Positions 25,624 to 35,813 are shown, counted from the first letter of the stretch. The stretch: DNA of 64,000 nt from Microbacterium sp. H1-D42 (GCF_022637555.1 NZ_CP093342.1:1984001-2048000), one strand, 5' to 3'. The notes: generated by a model from the letters alone, not told the origin. Numbers and translations: made by a program.

Positions 25624-25640
25624 GTTGTTCAGTGAACAAC
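25624..25640. promoter_or_regulatory. Perfect 17-bp palindrome, likely Lrp/AsnC operator
   Basis: GTTGTTCAGTGAACAAC is a perfect palindrome (8-base arms, one central base) in the 79 bases between the divergent lyase and regulator genes. TATGTT at 25621-25626, a candidate -10 box for the regulator, overlaps it. The position suits autoregulation and control of the lyase. Confidence 0.65.
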
Positions 25641-26156
25641 GAACGGCGGATATCGGAGCGAAAATTGGTCGCAGCACAGCACAGCGCAAGCGGCGTGGAT
25701 GCCCTGGATCTGCGCATCCTCGGTGCCGTGATCGAGCACCAGGACGCCTCGGTGAAAGAGATCGCCGCTGGTCTCGGCATCCCGGCATCCACCTGCGCAT
25801 TCCGACTGCGCACACTGCGCGGTCGTGGCATCCTCTCCGCACCGCGTGTGCATGTCGACCCGACGGCCGTCGGGTCCCCCGTACAGGCGATGATCCGCGT
25901 GCGGCTCGGCAACCACAACAAGGTGGGAGTCGATGCACTGTTCGACGCGCTGACGGAGACGACCGGCGTGCTGCAGGTCTTCCACATCGCCGGCGCAGAT
26001 GACTTCCTGGTGCACGTGGCCGTGTCGGATGCCGCAGCGCTGCGCGACATCGTGCTGGAGAAGATCACCGTGCACGAGATCGTGCGCGCCACCGAGACGC
26101 AGCTCGTCTTCGAGCTGCGCGAGGGCGCCGGAGTCGTGCCGAGGCCAGGAATGTGA
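25632..26156 (+). CDS. Lrp/AsnC-family transcriptional regulator
   Basis: The protein is about 174 residues. An N-terminal helix-turn-helix (DLRILGAVIEHQ, then ASVKEIAAGLGIPASTCAFRL) precedes an amino-acid-sensing RAM/ACT domain with the typical G-x-F-H-x-A-G-D-x-D-x-L-V pattern (FHIAGADDFLVHV). Two starts are possible. The GTG at 25632 lies inside the palindrome. The TTG at 25665 has a GGAG ribosome-binding site at 25655-25658 and would give 163 residues. The latter may be the real one. The divergent PLP lyase is its probable target. Confidence 0.88.
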   Translation: MNNERRISERKLVAAQHSASGVDALDLRILGAVIEHQDASVKEIAAGLGIPASTCAFRLRTLRGRGILSAPRVHVDPTAVGSPVQAMIRVRLGNHNKVGVDALFDALTETTGVLQVFHIAGADDFLVHVAVSDAAALRDIVLEKITVHEIVRATETQLVFELREGAGVVPRPGM

Positions 26157-26205
26157 TCGGATGCCGTTCACATGATCGAATGCTGACATGACGCAAGGAG
26201 AGAGC

Positions 26206-26682
26206 ATGCGACCGTATCTTGACAAGGCTGCCCCGGAGATCTGGAAGGCGGCATCCGCCTATTCGGCAGTGGTCGGTCAGGAGGCCGACCGTCTGGGCCT
26301 GACGCTGCAGGAAGCGGAGCTGATCAAGGTGCGGGCCTCTCAGCTGAACGCCTGCGCGTTCTGCCTTGATCTGCACTCGCGCGAGGCGCGAGAGGCCGGC
26401 GTCACTCAGCAGAAACTCGACCTCCTGCCGGCCTGGCGGGAATCGACGCTTTACACCGAGCGCGAACGTGCCGTGATCGCCGTCGCCGAGGCCTCGACGC
26501 GCCTGCCGCTCAGCGAGGAGCACAAGGCCGATCTCTCTGGAGCACGCAGCGTGCTGGGCGACGACACGTTCGTGGCCGCGGAGTGGGTGGCCCTGACGAT
26601 CAACATGTTCAACCGCGTCTCGATCCTCAGCGAGCACCCGGTGCGACCGCGGGATTCGGAGGGCAAACCTCTCACCCGTTGA
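26206..26682 (+). CDS. Carboxymuconolactone decarboxylase / AhpD-like protein
   Basis: The 158-residue protein has the AhpD-type active site CAFCLDLH (CxxC with a following His), used for peroxidase-linked thiol redox chemistry. The preceding segment EAELIKVRASQLNAC is typical of the family. The ATG at 26188 is in frame, but AAGGAG at 26195-26200 lies 5 bases ahead of the ATG at 26206, which fixes the start. It stands between the Lrp regulator and the giant surface protein. A specific partner (peroxiredoxin) is not nearby. Confidence 0.85.
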   Translation: MRPYLDKAAPEIWKAASAYSAVVGQEADRLGLTLQEAELIKVRASQLNACAFCLDLHSREAREAGVTQQKLDLLPAWRESTLYTERERAVIAVAEASTRLPLSEEHKADLSGARSVLGDDTFVAAEWVALTINMFNRVSILSEHPVRPRDSEGKPLTR

Positions 26683-26768
26683 GGGTGACATTCCGGTATG
26701 CCGGTAGACACGTTCTCTGAGCTGAACGTAGGCTGACCGCGACATTTGCGTCTCAGGGGGCCCAGACC

Positions 26769-29700
26769 ATGCAGCGTCGCAGCAAACTGCTTGCCGGCAT
26801 CACATCGATCCTGCTCGTGTTCGCGTCGATCTTCGTCGGGGCGGTTCCCGCCTCTGCCGCCGACACGGCCGCCTACGGGATCAGCAAGAGCGTGGTGGAG
26901 TCCGGACCGTTCGGCCCCGGCGACACGATCACGTACCAGATCACCGTCAACTGCTCTTCCACAAACCAGGGCGGCTGCGACGACACAGTGTTGAGCGACG
27001 CGCTCCCTGAGCCGCTGATGCTCAACCCGAGCATCACACCTGCGGTGACCGTGCAGTTGAACGCCGCCGCGGGACAGCCGGTCGGAGAGTATGACCTCGC
27101 CATCGACACCGACGAGAACAGCTTCACCGTCAAGCCCGCTGCTGATCTGAGCGCTTCCCCGGCGACGTGGCCTGGTGGCAACAGCATGACGATCACTGTC
27201 AACGCCATGGTCAAGCCCACCGCCGACGGCACCTGGGATGGGCAGAGCGTCAGGAACACCGCGAACGTCGATGGCGCCAACGCCCCGCCCGCGAGCGCTC
27301 CCGCCGATGTCACCCTGGCCATTGAGACGACCCTGCTCCCGTCCATCGAGAAGACCGTCAGCCCCTCCGGCACGCTGCCGGCCGTGCCGGCTCAGCCCAT
27401 CGACTGGACAGTCACACCTGGCAACAACTCGAACCAGAACGTCGACACGATCGTGGTGCAGGATCCGATCAACCCGCCCGGCGACTTCGACGGCTATCTC
27501 GACATCACGGGCTACGACGTGACCGAACCGCCAGGCACCACCGCGACCACTACCGAGTACTGGGTGAATGGCGGATGGACGGAGACCGCCCCCACTCCGA
27601 TCTCCGACGCCGGTGGCATCCGCATCACGTTCACCGGGGACTTCGCGCCGGAGGCGACCGGCGAGGTCGTGGTCCACACCGTCACCAACGAGACGGTCAC
27701 TGACATTCCCGACGGTGAGCACGTGACCGTCACCAACGACGCGTCCAGCACTGTGTCGAAGAACGGCACGACCAGCGATCCCGTCACCGACGACGCGAGC
27801 ATCATCCTCGCGCAGCGCAAGCCCGACGTCACGATCGAGAAGTCCTTCGCAGACAACACGCTGGTCAGTGGCCAGAGCACGACGGCCAACATCAAGGCCA
27901 CTGTCGGCGAACAGAACGTGCAGACCCTCACCATCACCGAGCCGTCTGCAGGCAGCGCCACCTTCACCGAGCAGGGCCTCAGCTTCGACGGATTCGGCGA
28001 CGGGATCGAATGGCCGGTCGCAGCGACCGCAGCCGAGATCACGTACAACTACTCGGACTGCGACTCGACGACCGAGTCGACGACGACGAAGAACACCCTG
28101 CCGGCTCCCCAGAACGGCTGCACAGTCGAGTCGTTCACCGTGGTGTACTCAGCAGAGGGCGACGACATCGTCTCGGGCGCCTACGCGACGCTCCCCCTCG
28201 ACGTCACCGCGCTGCCCACCGAGGACGCTGTCGCGAGCACCAACGTCGTCGACACCGAGGTCGAGAACACCCGCGGCCAGACCGGTGAGGACGACGCGTC
28301 GGCCCCATTCACGATCGCTCCGCTCACGCTCGACACTTCAGTGACGAAGGCGATCACCCCTGACACCGTCTGGGGTGTTCCCGGCACCGATGCCGACATG
28401 ACTCTGACCGGCAACGTCACGCCCGAATCGACGGCGGGCTCTGAGAAGCTCGTCATCTCGGATCCTGCGTTCCCCGCGCTCGACACCCCCTTCTGGAACA
28501 ACTTCACTGCCACCGAGATCGACAACACCGACATTCCGGAGTGCACCACGCTGACCGTGCGCTACTGGCCGAAGTCGACGAACGGCGACTGGACCGACTT
28601 CCCGGACGCCACGGAGATCCCAGGCCCGCAGGCCCTCTGGTCCTACCAGATCCCGGCCGAACTGCAGGACGATATCGGCGGGATCCAGTTCGAGTACCTG
28701 CCGATGGATTCTGCGAACTGCCCCGACCTGCTTGCCCCCGGCTTCACCGTGGTCACGCACGTCGGCATCGAGGTGACCCAGCCGCAGGAGCAGCAGGCCA
28801 CCTTCACCAACACAGCGCAGTCCCTCGTCGACAATCCGGATGCCGGCGGCGAGAAGACCGACACCGCGGCCGACGACATCACAGTCCTTCCCATCGACGG
28901 CGATGGTCCCGGCGCGGACTTCCTTGAGAAGGAGTGGACGCCGGACGATGACGTGCCTGCACTCTCCGCCGGAGTGCGCACCGCGCGTCTGTGGTGGTCG
29001 ACCGACGGTCTGAACATCACCGAGATGACGCTGACCGATATCTCGGAGACCGAGGATCCGACCGCCACCGTCGACTCGGTGTACGACGCCTTCGACCTGG
29101 TTCGCATCGACCCCATCACACCTCAGACCGATCCATTGATCGTGAACGACGAGATCACCGAGGTGTCGCTGTATCTCGCCGACGAAGGCTGGACGAACAT
29201 CACCGACCAGGCTTGTGCTGACGGCTGCGACGGAGCATTCGGCGGCTACACCCTGACCGACGAACAGAGCGCGGATGCCCTCGCTGTGCGCGTCGTGCTC
29301 ACCGAGAAGGTCGAAGGCGCAGGCGTCGGGTCCTCGTACGAGCGTCGCCCGTTCGACCTCGACTTCCGCGTGCGTGACACGCTTCGCGGCGATCCCGACC
29401 AGTGGGTGCTCGGCGACCTGCACAGCTACACCTACAACACCGATCAGACCGGCCTGGTCGACAACACCGCCAGCGCGCATGGCGTCAACGAGTCCACCGG
29501 AGTCGACGACGTCGACGTCGCGAACGACACGATCCTGATCGTCGACCAGCCCATCAACGCCGATCTGAAGAAGGAGTTCGACCAGGATCAACTCGGTCTG
29601 CCGGATCCAGGTGGCGATGTGGCTCCCTCTGACTACCCGCTGATCAGCGCGACCATCACGGCGACCAACGGGTCAGCGGCTCGGGTGTCGGGCATGGTGA

Positions 29701-32700
29701 TCGACGAGCCGACCGCAGGTGAAGCGCTGGAAGACACGGTCTTCGACACGTTGAATCTGTACGACATCGACGCCATCGTGCGGCCCGCCGGGATCAGTGA
29801 GGCTGAGACCACTGTCACCCTCACCCGTGGCGCGGCAACCCAGGACTACACCTACGCCGAGGCGCTCGCGCTGGGACCCGATGATCTGAGTGACGTCACA
29901 GCAGTGTCCGTCGCCTTCCGCTCCGCCGACGGCGCGGCAGCCATCCCGTCGACCGCGCAGGGAAAGGTGACCTTCACCTGGCAGCTGCGCGACGCACTGC
30001 GCTCCGCACCAGGAACGGCAGTCACGGTCACTCCGGACGGCGACACTCTGATCAACAACACGCACACGCAGCTCGAAAGCCCCGTTCTCGACGACTGCAC
30101 CGACAACCGATGCGGCACAGGAGCGGCCGATGCCAGCGATGAGTTCATCGTTGTGGATGCGAGCTACTCGATCACGACGACCAAGGTGATCGACCCCGAG
30201 TCCATCTACGAGGATGAGTCGAAGGCGTACACGACCACGCTCGGCGGCCGCCCGAACGGCACCGCCCGCACCACCCTGTTCACCCTCACTGACAAGACCC
30301 CGACGTTCTGGAACACGATGGACTTCACTGGTGCGCAGATCGTGGTGCCGGCGCCAGTGAACCAGGTCGCGATGGACGTGCTCGTCGGCACTGTGTTCAC
30401 CTCGGTCGGCGGCGCCCTCGTCGAGACGTGCAACGGCCTGCCGATCACCGACTCGTCGGCCTGCTGGCAGCTGGGCGACTGGGTCGACGCGACTCCCGGC
30501 GACACGGAGGTCTTCGATCTGCCGTCTGCCGTCACTGACCCCGACACCGTCGTGGGCGTGCGTTTCCGCGCGCAGCAGGTCGATGACGCCGACGTGGTGC
30601 AGCAGTGGGAGCGCCCCTACAACCCCCAGCTGAACTTCGAGCTGTCCACCGATCGCAGAGAGTACCTCCGCAGCGACCCGGCCGTCCTCGTATCGACCAC
30701 ACGCCCCGATCTGCAGCCGAATCCCGACGAGTCCGACCTCGGCGTGATCAGCGACGACGTGCAGTCGTACAGCGAAGCGCAGTTCGGCAGCCAGACCTTC
30801 ACCGAGACCGGCCACGAGGCAGCATCCACGAAAGTGCTGCACCGCCCCAACGCTGTGAAGATCACCAAGACGCGAGGTGCATCGGCGCTAGTAAGCCCCA
30901 GTGGGACGATCCCGTACGTCATCACGGTGACGAACACCGGGCAGTGGGACATGACCGGCTTCCACCTTGTGGACCAGGTGGAGACCGATGCCAACGGCTC
31001 ACTGCTCGTCGAGCCCGATCCCACGGCATACACGTTCACGCTGACCGGCAGTGGAGCGCCGACGGGCGATCCAGGCTTCACAGCATCGCTCGACGAGACC
31101 ACGGGCGAGCTCAGCATCGATGGGCCCGCTGACTTCGTCTTCGAGGCCGGCTGGACGCTCACGGTGAACGCGCCGCTGAAGTTCCGCGACGACGTCACTC
31201 CTGACACCGTCGTGAACAACGAGGTGACCGTGACGTCGGACCGCCTGTTCGAGACGTGCGAGGGCACCACGGTCGTCGACGGCAAAGACCTCACTGCGAA
31301 GCCCGTCGAGAACGGAGTCGCCGACTGCTCAGCGGACACCGAGGTCGCACCGCTCGCCTCCGCCACGATCGCTGCGAAGAAGTACGTCAAGGGCGTGGAT
31401 GCCGGTGACCCGGCCATCCCTGGCGACGACGATCTCGGAGTGCTGAATGTCACCGGCGATGCCGCGGCATGCGACGCCAGCCAACCGGGTGTCACCGACG
31501 ACGGCTACTACTCGTACCCATGTGCCCCGATCACGCGGCCGGGCGGCACCGAGCAGTGGCGTCTGGATTTCACGAACACCGGCAACACCAGCGCCCGTGT
31601 CGTCGCATCTCTCGACACGCTCCCGACGGTCGGTGACCAGGGCGTGATCGTGCCGGGTGATCGCGGGTCTGAGTTCCCCGTGACACTGACCAGCACTCTG
31701 ACCGCGAACTTCGACAGCCTGATCGACAGTGCGCACGCGACTCACAAGATTCTTCTCTCCCCTCAGCAGCTCAGTCAGGCCTGCAACACCAACGCCATCA
31801 AGGTCTACACCGAAGGGACCGCCGAAGATCCGAGCTGTGACTTCGACTGGCACGAGGCCACCGACGCAACGCCGCCGGCCACCCTGCAGGGTGCTCGCAG
31901 CGTCCTGCTGGTGCTCGTATACAGCAATGACGACGATCTGTCGCCCGCCCCCGGCCTGCGCCCCGGCGAGACGCTGCGGCTGACCTTCGACACGCAGACG
32001 CCGTACCAGCTTCCTGCCGCGTCCGCGGTTGAGGACGGGCTGCCGGTCGCCTGGAACTCGTTTGCGACGGCTTCGCGTTCGAATGCGACAGTCACCCAGC
32101 AGGAGCGCCCGTCGCTTGTGGTCGAGCCGCAGAAGGTCGGCGTGGCCACGTCGACCGGTCAGCTGCTGCTGCAGAAGTCGGTGGACGCGCCCGATTTCTC
32201 GGTCGGCATCGATCTGCCGACCGAGTATCCGATGCTGGTGAGCTGCACCTCGGGTGGCGAGGAGGTGACGCTGCTGCACGCCGATGGGTCGGATGCCAGT
32301 CGCCCGTCGGTCGACGCCGACGGCACCGTGCTGGTCTACGACAGCACGACAGGGCCCGTGAACCTGCCGCTGTTCGCGACGTGCACGGTCGTCGAGGATC
32401 CAGTGATCCCCGGCGTGACTGTGACGGTCGATCCGCAGGACGGCGTCACAGCCGAGCGCGACATCGCACAGGATGACGCGGTCTGGGATCCGTACACTGG
32501 TGACGTCGAGGCAGCATCGTTCGAGATCACGAACACGTACGCAGCCGGCGGATTCACCGTCGAGAAGTCCGTGGACGATGGCGGGGCTGAGAACCAGGAC
32601 GGCACAGCCATCGCCTACGACCGCACGTACAGCTTCGAAGCCAGCTGCACGTATCTCGACCAGGAGGCGATTCCGGCAGGCGACCTCGAATTCACCCTCG

Positions 32701-35700
32701 AGGACGGCGAGAGCAAGACGTTCTCCAACATCCCGGCCGGCGCGGACTGCACCGTGACCGAGACCGACGCCGGTGGCGCTGCGAATACGACAGTCGTCAT
32801 CACTGAGAACGGCACTGCCGGCGATCCTGAGGCCGGATCGGAGGCATCGTTCACGATCCTCCCCTACGCTTCGGGATCCACCATCGCGCTGACCACGGTC
32901 GGCTATGAGAACGTCTACACGGTCGGCGCTGTCGAGGTCACGAAGGTGATCGCCGGGTCCGGCGGAGGCGCCTGGGGCGGCAGCACCTTCACGGTCGGGA
33001 TGACATGCACGCTGGACGGCGCGACGCCGAACCCGGTGTTCGAGGGATCCACGACGCTGAGTCGTGATGATCCGACCTGGACGGTCTCGAACCTGCCGAC
33101 CGGCGCGACGTGCGTCGTCACCGAGACCGAGAGCGGCGGTGCCAACGACTCCAGCGGCAGCGTCACGGTGACCGTCGGCGATGACGTCACCGCTCCTGTC
33201 GAGGCGAACATCACCAACACGTTCACCGTCGGCTCCCTGCAGGTGCAGAAGGCTCTCGACGGCGCCCCCGCGAACGCCCTCGATCCGGCAACGACGTTCG
33301 AGTACGAAGTGAGCCTCGTCTGCACCCGCCAGGTGAACGGCGAGGCCGTCGATGTCGCAGTCCCCGGCGGCGCGACTCGCACGATCATCGGCGCCGGCAC
33401 TGCCCTCTACGAAGGGCTGCCCACCGGAGCTTCCTGCACTGTCAGCGAGACCGACGACGGGCACGCCACTGGCCACACGATCAGCCCTGACCAGCCGGTG
33501 ACGATCGGTGAGGGCGCTTCACCGGTCGTCGTGACGGTCACGAACGAGTTCGCGAACGGTGCGATCTCGGTCGAGAAGACAGTGGATGCCCCGGATGGCT
33601 TCCCCGTGCCGGCCGAGTTCACAGCCACCGTGTCGTGCACCTGGCAGGGCGCCGCAGTGCCGCTTGTCGACGACGGTGCCGTCACGATCGTTCCTGGTGA
33701 GGCACCTGTCGTGATCGACGATGTGCCGGTGGGCTCAGTGTGCGCCGTGGCTGAGGACGACGCCGGTCAGACCGGTACGACGATCACGCCGTCGGAGATC
33801 ACAGTCACGGAGACCGACCAGACCTTCGCCTTCGAGATCGAGAACACCTACGAGTGGGCCTCGCTCGAGGTGGGCAAGGTGCTGCAGTCGACCAGCCCGT
33901 ACGTGCCGACGCAGTTCGAGTTCTCGGTCGTCTGCACCTATCAGGGTGAGACGGTCGTCGACGAGACGTTCACGCTTGACAGCGGCGAGACCGAGACGAT
34001 CACGGGGATCCCGGCGCGTTCGGAGTGCACCGTGACCGAGACAGACGATCGCGGAGCGGATGGCACGCTTACCGAGGCGGATGTGCCAGGAGCCGACGGA
34101 GAGAACGCACCGCAGATCGATCAGGAGACCCGCACCGTCGTGATCCCCGAGATGCAGCCGGACAGCACGGCCGTCATCAACACGGTCACCTACACGAACC
34201 TGTTCGACTCGACGGCGATGGTGCTCGTGAAGGAGTTCGAGGGGGCCGGTGCAGACCAGTACGGCCTTGACCAGACCTTCACTTTCACCGTCACCTGCAC
34301 CTATGCAGATGAGGTGGTGCTCGATGCGCAGGTCGAGCTGAATGCCCAGAACGGCTGGTCCTCAGCGGTTCAGGACGTCGTAAAGGGCTCCGCGTGCACG
34401 GTTGTCGAGGACGACCTGAACGGCGCTGACGCCGTGGTGATCGAGCCGAATGACGGTGAGGACACCTCGGTCGGCGTAGGCATCGTTCCGGAGGAGGGCG
34501 GTCTCGTGACGGTCACGGCGACGAACTGGTACCTCACGGGCTCGCTCGAGGTCACCAAGACCTTCGCCGGTGACGGCGCCGAGAAGTTCGGCACGTCGGC
34601 CTATGAGCTCAGCCTGGTCTGCCTGCGCGACGGCGAAGCCGTCGACATCCCGGACGGACGCATCCGCATGGTGAGTGCGGACTCGCCCACCGCCTTCTGG
34701 GAGAACCTGCCCACCGGCGCGAACTGCCGCCTCACCGAGGTGGATGCCGGCGGAGCCAACTCGACGGAGATCCTCGACGCCGATGGCGATGTCGTCGCCG
34801 GAGACGGTGAGAGCTACACGTTCACCGTCGAGACGGATCCGACGATCCTGAGTGTCGACGACCAGCCGCAGCCCGGGTTGGAAGTGCGCAACACCTTCAA
34901 CCTCGCCCAGGTGTCTGTGACGAAGGCGGTCGAGTCCGAGGCAGTGGATGCTGACGGCGAGCCAGTCCTGTACGGACCGTTCGACGTGACGCTGGCCTGC
35001 ATCTGGGACGAGCAGCAGGTCACTGCCCTCGAGCCGATGACGCAGTCGATCGCCGACGGCGAGACGGTCACGTGGACCGAACTGCCGGAAGGCGCCGACT
35101 GCAGGGTCACCGAGACCGATGCGGCCGGCGCCGAGAGCACCACGATGGTCGTCACAGAAGCGGGCGCCTCAGGCGATCCGCAGGCGGCGACCACGACTGC
35201 ACTCGCACCGCTGCCGAACACGGACGCAGAGAACCAGAGCTCTGTGGCCATCACGAACACGTTCGGTGTGGCAGCCCTGAGCATCTCGAAGATCGTGGAC
35301 GGATCGGCGGCGTCGACCGTGACCCGCACGTTCCCCGTCGACGTGATGTGTGTGCTGATCGACCCGTCGCATCCCGAGCCCGGACTCGTCGTGCACGACG
35401 CGACCTATCGGATCGGTGGCCCGGATCGGCTGACCGCCGACATCGAGAACCTGCCGGCCGGCAGCGAGTGCACCGTCACCGAGACGGATGCCGGTGATGC
35501 CGACCGCACCACGATGACGGTCGACGGCGAGGAGCAGAACGGCACCACCGGGTCGGTCACGCTGGCATCCGGCCACGTGTCGATCTCGTTCACGAACACG
35601 TTCATCGCGCCGCTGCCGGCGACAGGTGCCGAGTTCCGCAACATCGCGATCGCGACGACGCTCGGAATCGGACTGCTGGTGATCGGACTGATACTGATCG

Positions 35701-35729
35701 CGTCGAAGCGCCGCCGTCGACTGAGCTGA
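26769..35729 (+). CDS. Giant LPATG-anchored repetitive surface protein
   Basis: This 2,986-residue protein has a signal peptide cleaved after VPASA (residue 30). Several DUF11-like and related beta-sandwich domains of about 150-250 residues cover roughly 35-1790, for example TVTNTGQWDMTGFHLVD near 1375. Ten DUF5979-like repeats (1795-2945) follow. LPATG at 2949-2953, a membrane helix and the basic tail SKRRRRLS form a sortase signal. It is expected to be linked to peptidoglycan as a long stalk or adhesin. The ATG follows a GGGGG ribosome-binding site. No sortase gene is in the window. The gene stands alone with its own strong terminator. Confidence 0.9.
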   Translation: MQRRSKLLAGITSILLVFASIFVGAVPASAADTAAYGISKSVVESGPFGPGDTITYQITVNCSSTNQGGCDDTVLSDALPEPLMLNPSITPAVTVQLNAAAGQPVGEYDLAIDTDENSFTVKPAADLSASPATWPGGNSMTITVNAMVKPTADGTWDGQSVRNTANVDGANAPPASAPADVTLAIETTLLPSIEKTVSPSGTLPAVPAQPIDWTVTPGNNSNQNVDTIVVQDPINPPGDFDGYLDITGYDVTEPPGTTATTTEYWVNGGWTETAPTPISDAGGIRITFTGDFAPEATGEVVVHTVTNETVTDIPDGEHVTVTNDASSTVSKNGTTSDPVTDDASIILAQRKPDVTIEKSFADNTLVSGQSTTANIKATVGEQNVQTLTITEPSAGSATFTEQGLSFDGFGDGIEWPVAATAAEITYNYSDCDSTTESTTTKNTLPAPQNGCTVESFTVVYSAEGDDIVSGAYATLPLDVTALPTEDAVASTNVVDTEVENTRGQTGEDDASAPFTIAPLTLDTSVTKAITPDTVWGVPGTDADMTLTGNVTPESTAGSEKLVISDPAFPALDTPFWNNFTATEIDNTDIPECTTLTVRYWPKSTNGDWTDFPDATEIPGPQALWSYQIPAELQDDIGGIQFEYLPMDSANCPDLLAPGFTVVTHVGIEVTQPQEQQATFTNTAQSLVDNPDAGGEKTDTAADDITVLPIDGDGPGADFLEKEWTPDDDVPALSAGVRTARLWWSTDGLNITEMTLTDISETEDPTATVDSVYDAFDLVRIDPITPQTDPLIVNDEITEVSLYLADEGWTNITDQACADGCDGAFGGYTLTDEQSADALAVRVVLTEKVEGAGVGSSYERRPFDLDFRVRDTLRGDPDQWVLGDLHSYTYNTDQTGLVDNTASAHGVNESTGVDDVDVANDTILIVDQPINADLKKEFDQDQLGLPDPGGDVAPSDYPLISATITATNGSAARVSGMVIDEPTAGEALEDTVFDTLNLYDIDAIVRPAGISEAETTVTLTRGAATQDYTYAEALALGPDDLSDVTAVSVAFRSADGAAAIPSTAQGKVTFTWQLRDALRSAPGTAVTVTPDGDTLINNTHTQLESPVLDDCTDNRCGTGAADASDEFIVVDASYSITTTKVIDPESIYEDESKAYTTTLGGRPNGTARTTLFTLTDKTPTFWNTMDFTGAQIVVPAPVNQVAMDVLVGTVFTSVGGALVETCNGLPITDSSACWQLGDWVDATPGDTEVFDLPSAVTDPDTVVGVRFRAQQVDDADVVQQWERPYNPQLNFELSTDRREYLRSDPAVLVSTTRPDLQPNPDESDLGVISDDVQSYSEAQFGSQTFTETGHEAASTKVLHRPNAVKITKTRGASALVSPSGTIPYVITVTNTGQWDMTGFHLVDQVETDANGSLLVEPDPTAYTFTLTGSGAPTGDPGFTASLDETTGELSIDGPADFVFEAGWTLTVNAPLKFRDDVTPDTVVNNEVTVTSDRLFETCEGTTVVDGKDLTAKPVENGVADCSADTEVAPLASATIAAKKYVKGVDAGDPAIPGDDDLGVLNVTGDAAACDASQPGVTDDGYYSYPCAPITRPGGTEQWRLDFTNTGNTSARVVASLDTLPTVGDQGVIVPGDRGSEFPVTLTSTLTANFDSLIDSAHATHKILLSPQQLSQACNTNAIKVYTEGTAEDPSCDFDWHEATDATPPATLQGARSVLLVLVYSNDDDLSPAPGLRPGETLRLTFDTQTPYQLPAASAVEDGLPVAWNSFATASRSNATVTQQERPSLVVEPQKVGVATSTGQLLLQKSVDAPDFSVGIDLPTEYPMLVSCTSGGEEVTLLHADGSDASRPSVDADGTVLVYDSTTGPVNLPLFATCTVVEDPVIPGVTVTVDPQDGVTAERDIAQDDAVWDPYTGDVEAASFEITNTYAAGGFTVEKSVDDGGAENQDGTAIAYDRTYSFEASCTYLDQEAIPAGDLEFTLEDGESKTFSNIPAGADCTVTETDAGGAANTTVVITENGTAGDPEAGSEASFTILPYASGSTIALTTVGYENVYTVGAVEVTKVIAGSGGGAWGGSTFTVGMTCTLDGATPNPVFEGSTTLSRDDPTWTVSNLPTGATCVVTETESGGANDSSGSVTVTVGDDVTAPVEANITNTFTVGSLQVQKALDGAPANALDPATTFEYEVSLVCTRQVNGEAVDVAVPGGATRTIIGAGTALYEGLPTGASCTVSETDDGHATGHTISPDQPVTIGEGASPVVVTVTNEFANGAISVEKTVDAPDGFPVPAEFTATVSCTWQGAAVPLVDDGAVTIVPGEAPVVIDDVPVGSVCAVAEDDAGQTGTTITPSEITVTETDQTFAFEIENTYEWASLEVGKVLQSTSPYVPTQFEFSVVCTYQGETVVDETFTLDSGETETITGIPARSECTVTETDDRGADGTLTEADVPGADGENAPQIDQETRTVVIPEMQPDSTAVINTVTYTNLFDSTAMVLVKEFEGAGADQYGLDQTFTFTVTCTYADEVVLDAQVELNAQNGWSSAVQDVVKGSACTVVEDDLNGADAVVIEPNDGEDTSVGVGIVPEEGGLVTVTATNWYLTGSLEVTKTFAGDGAEKFGTSAYELSLVCLRDGEAVDIPDGRIRMVSADSPTAFWENLPTGANCRLTEVDAGGANSTEILDADGDVVAGDGESYTFTVETDPTILSVDDQPQPGLEVRNTFNLAQVSVTKAVESEAVDADGEPVLYGPFDVTLACIWDEQQVTALEPMTQSIADGETVTWTELPEGADCRVTETDAAGAESTTMVVTEAGASGDPQAATTTALAPLPNTDAENQSSVAITNTFGVAALSISKIVDGSAASTVTRTFPVDVMCVLIDPSHPEPGLVVHDATYRIGGPDRLTADIENLPAGSECTVTETDAGDADRTTMTVDGEEQNGTTGSVTLASGHVSISFTNTFIAPLPATGAEFRNIAIATTLGIGLLVIGLILIASKRRRRLS
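32151..35610 (+). repeat. Ten tandem DUF5979-like repeats inside the surface protein
   Basis: Repeats begin at residues of about 1795, 1928, 2054, 2156, 2265, 2365, 2483, 2592, 2714 and 2836, each about 100-133 residues. In all ten I see a Lys in the first strand (VxKxV/F pattern), a Cys in the second strand, a Cys-x-V-x-E segment such as CTVTETD, and an Asn in the last strand (TNTF/TNTY or a variant such as YENVY). DNA identity between units is low, so they are old domain duplications and not recent DNA repeats. Confidence 0.85.
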
Positions 35730-35742
35730 CACCCGGTACGAC

Positions 35743-35782
35743 GAGAACGGCCCCGCGGATCAACGTCCGCGGGGCCGTTCTC
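35743..35782 (+). terminator. Strong terminator of the surface protein gene
   Basis: Perfect 17-base arms GAGAACGGCCCCGCGGA and TCCGCGGGGCCGTTCTC are separated by 6 bases, 13 bases after the stop codon. It can also serve the convergent pirin gene. Confidence 0.88.
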
Positions 35783-35813
35783 ATCGACTTGACGCGTTCG
35801 CCTGAGCGCCGAG

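Noticed and set aside
31329..33476. A 715-codon open frame antisense to the giant surface protein
   Set aside because: It is a shadow of the repeat-coding frame, with no ribosome-binding site and no recognisable domain.
32151..35610. Repetitive DNA that might be a CRISPR array or tandem DNA repeat
   Set aside because: Units are over 300 bases, diverged at DNA level and in frame, so they are protein domain repeats.
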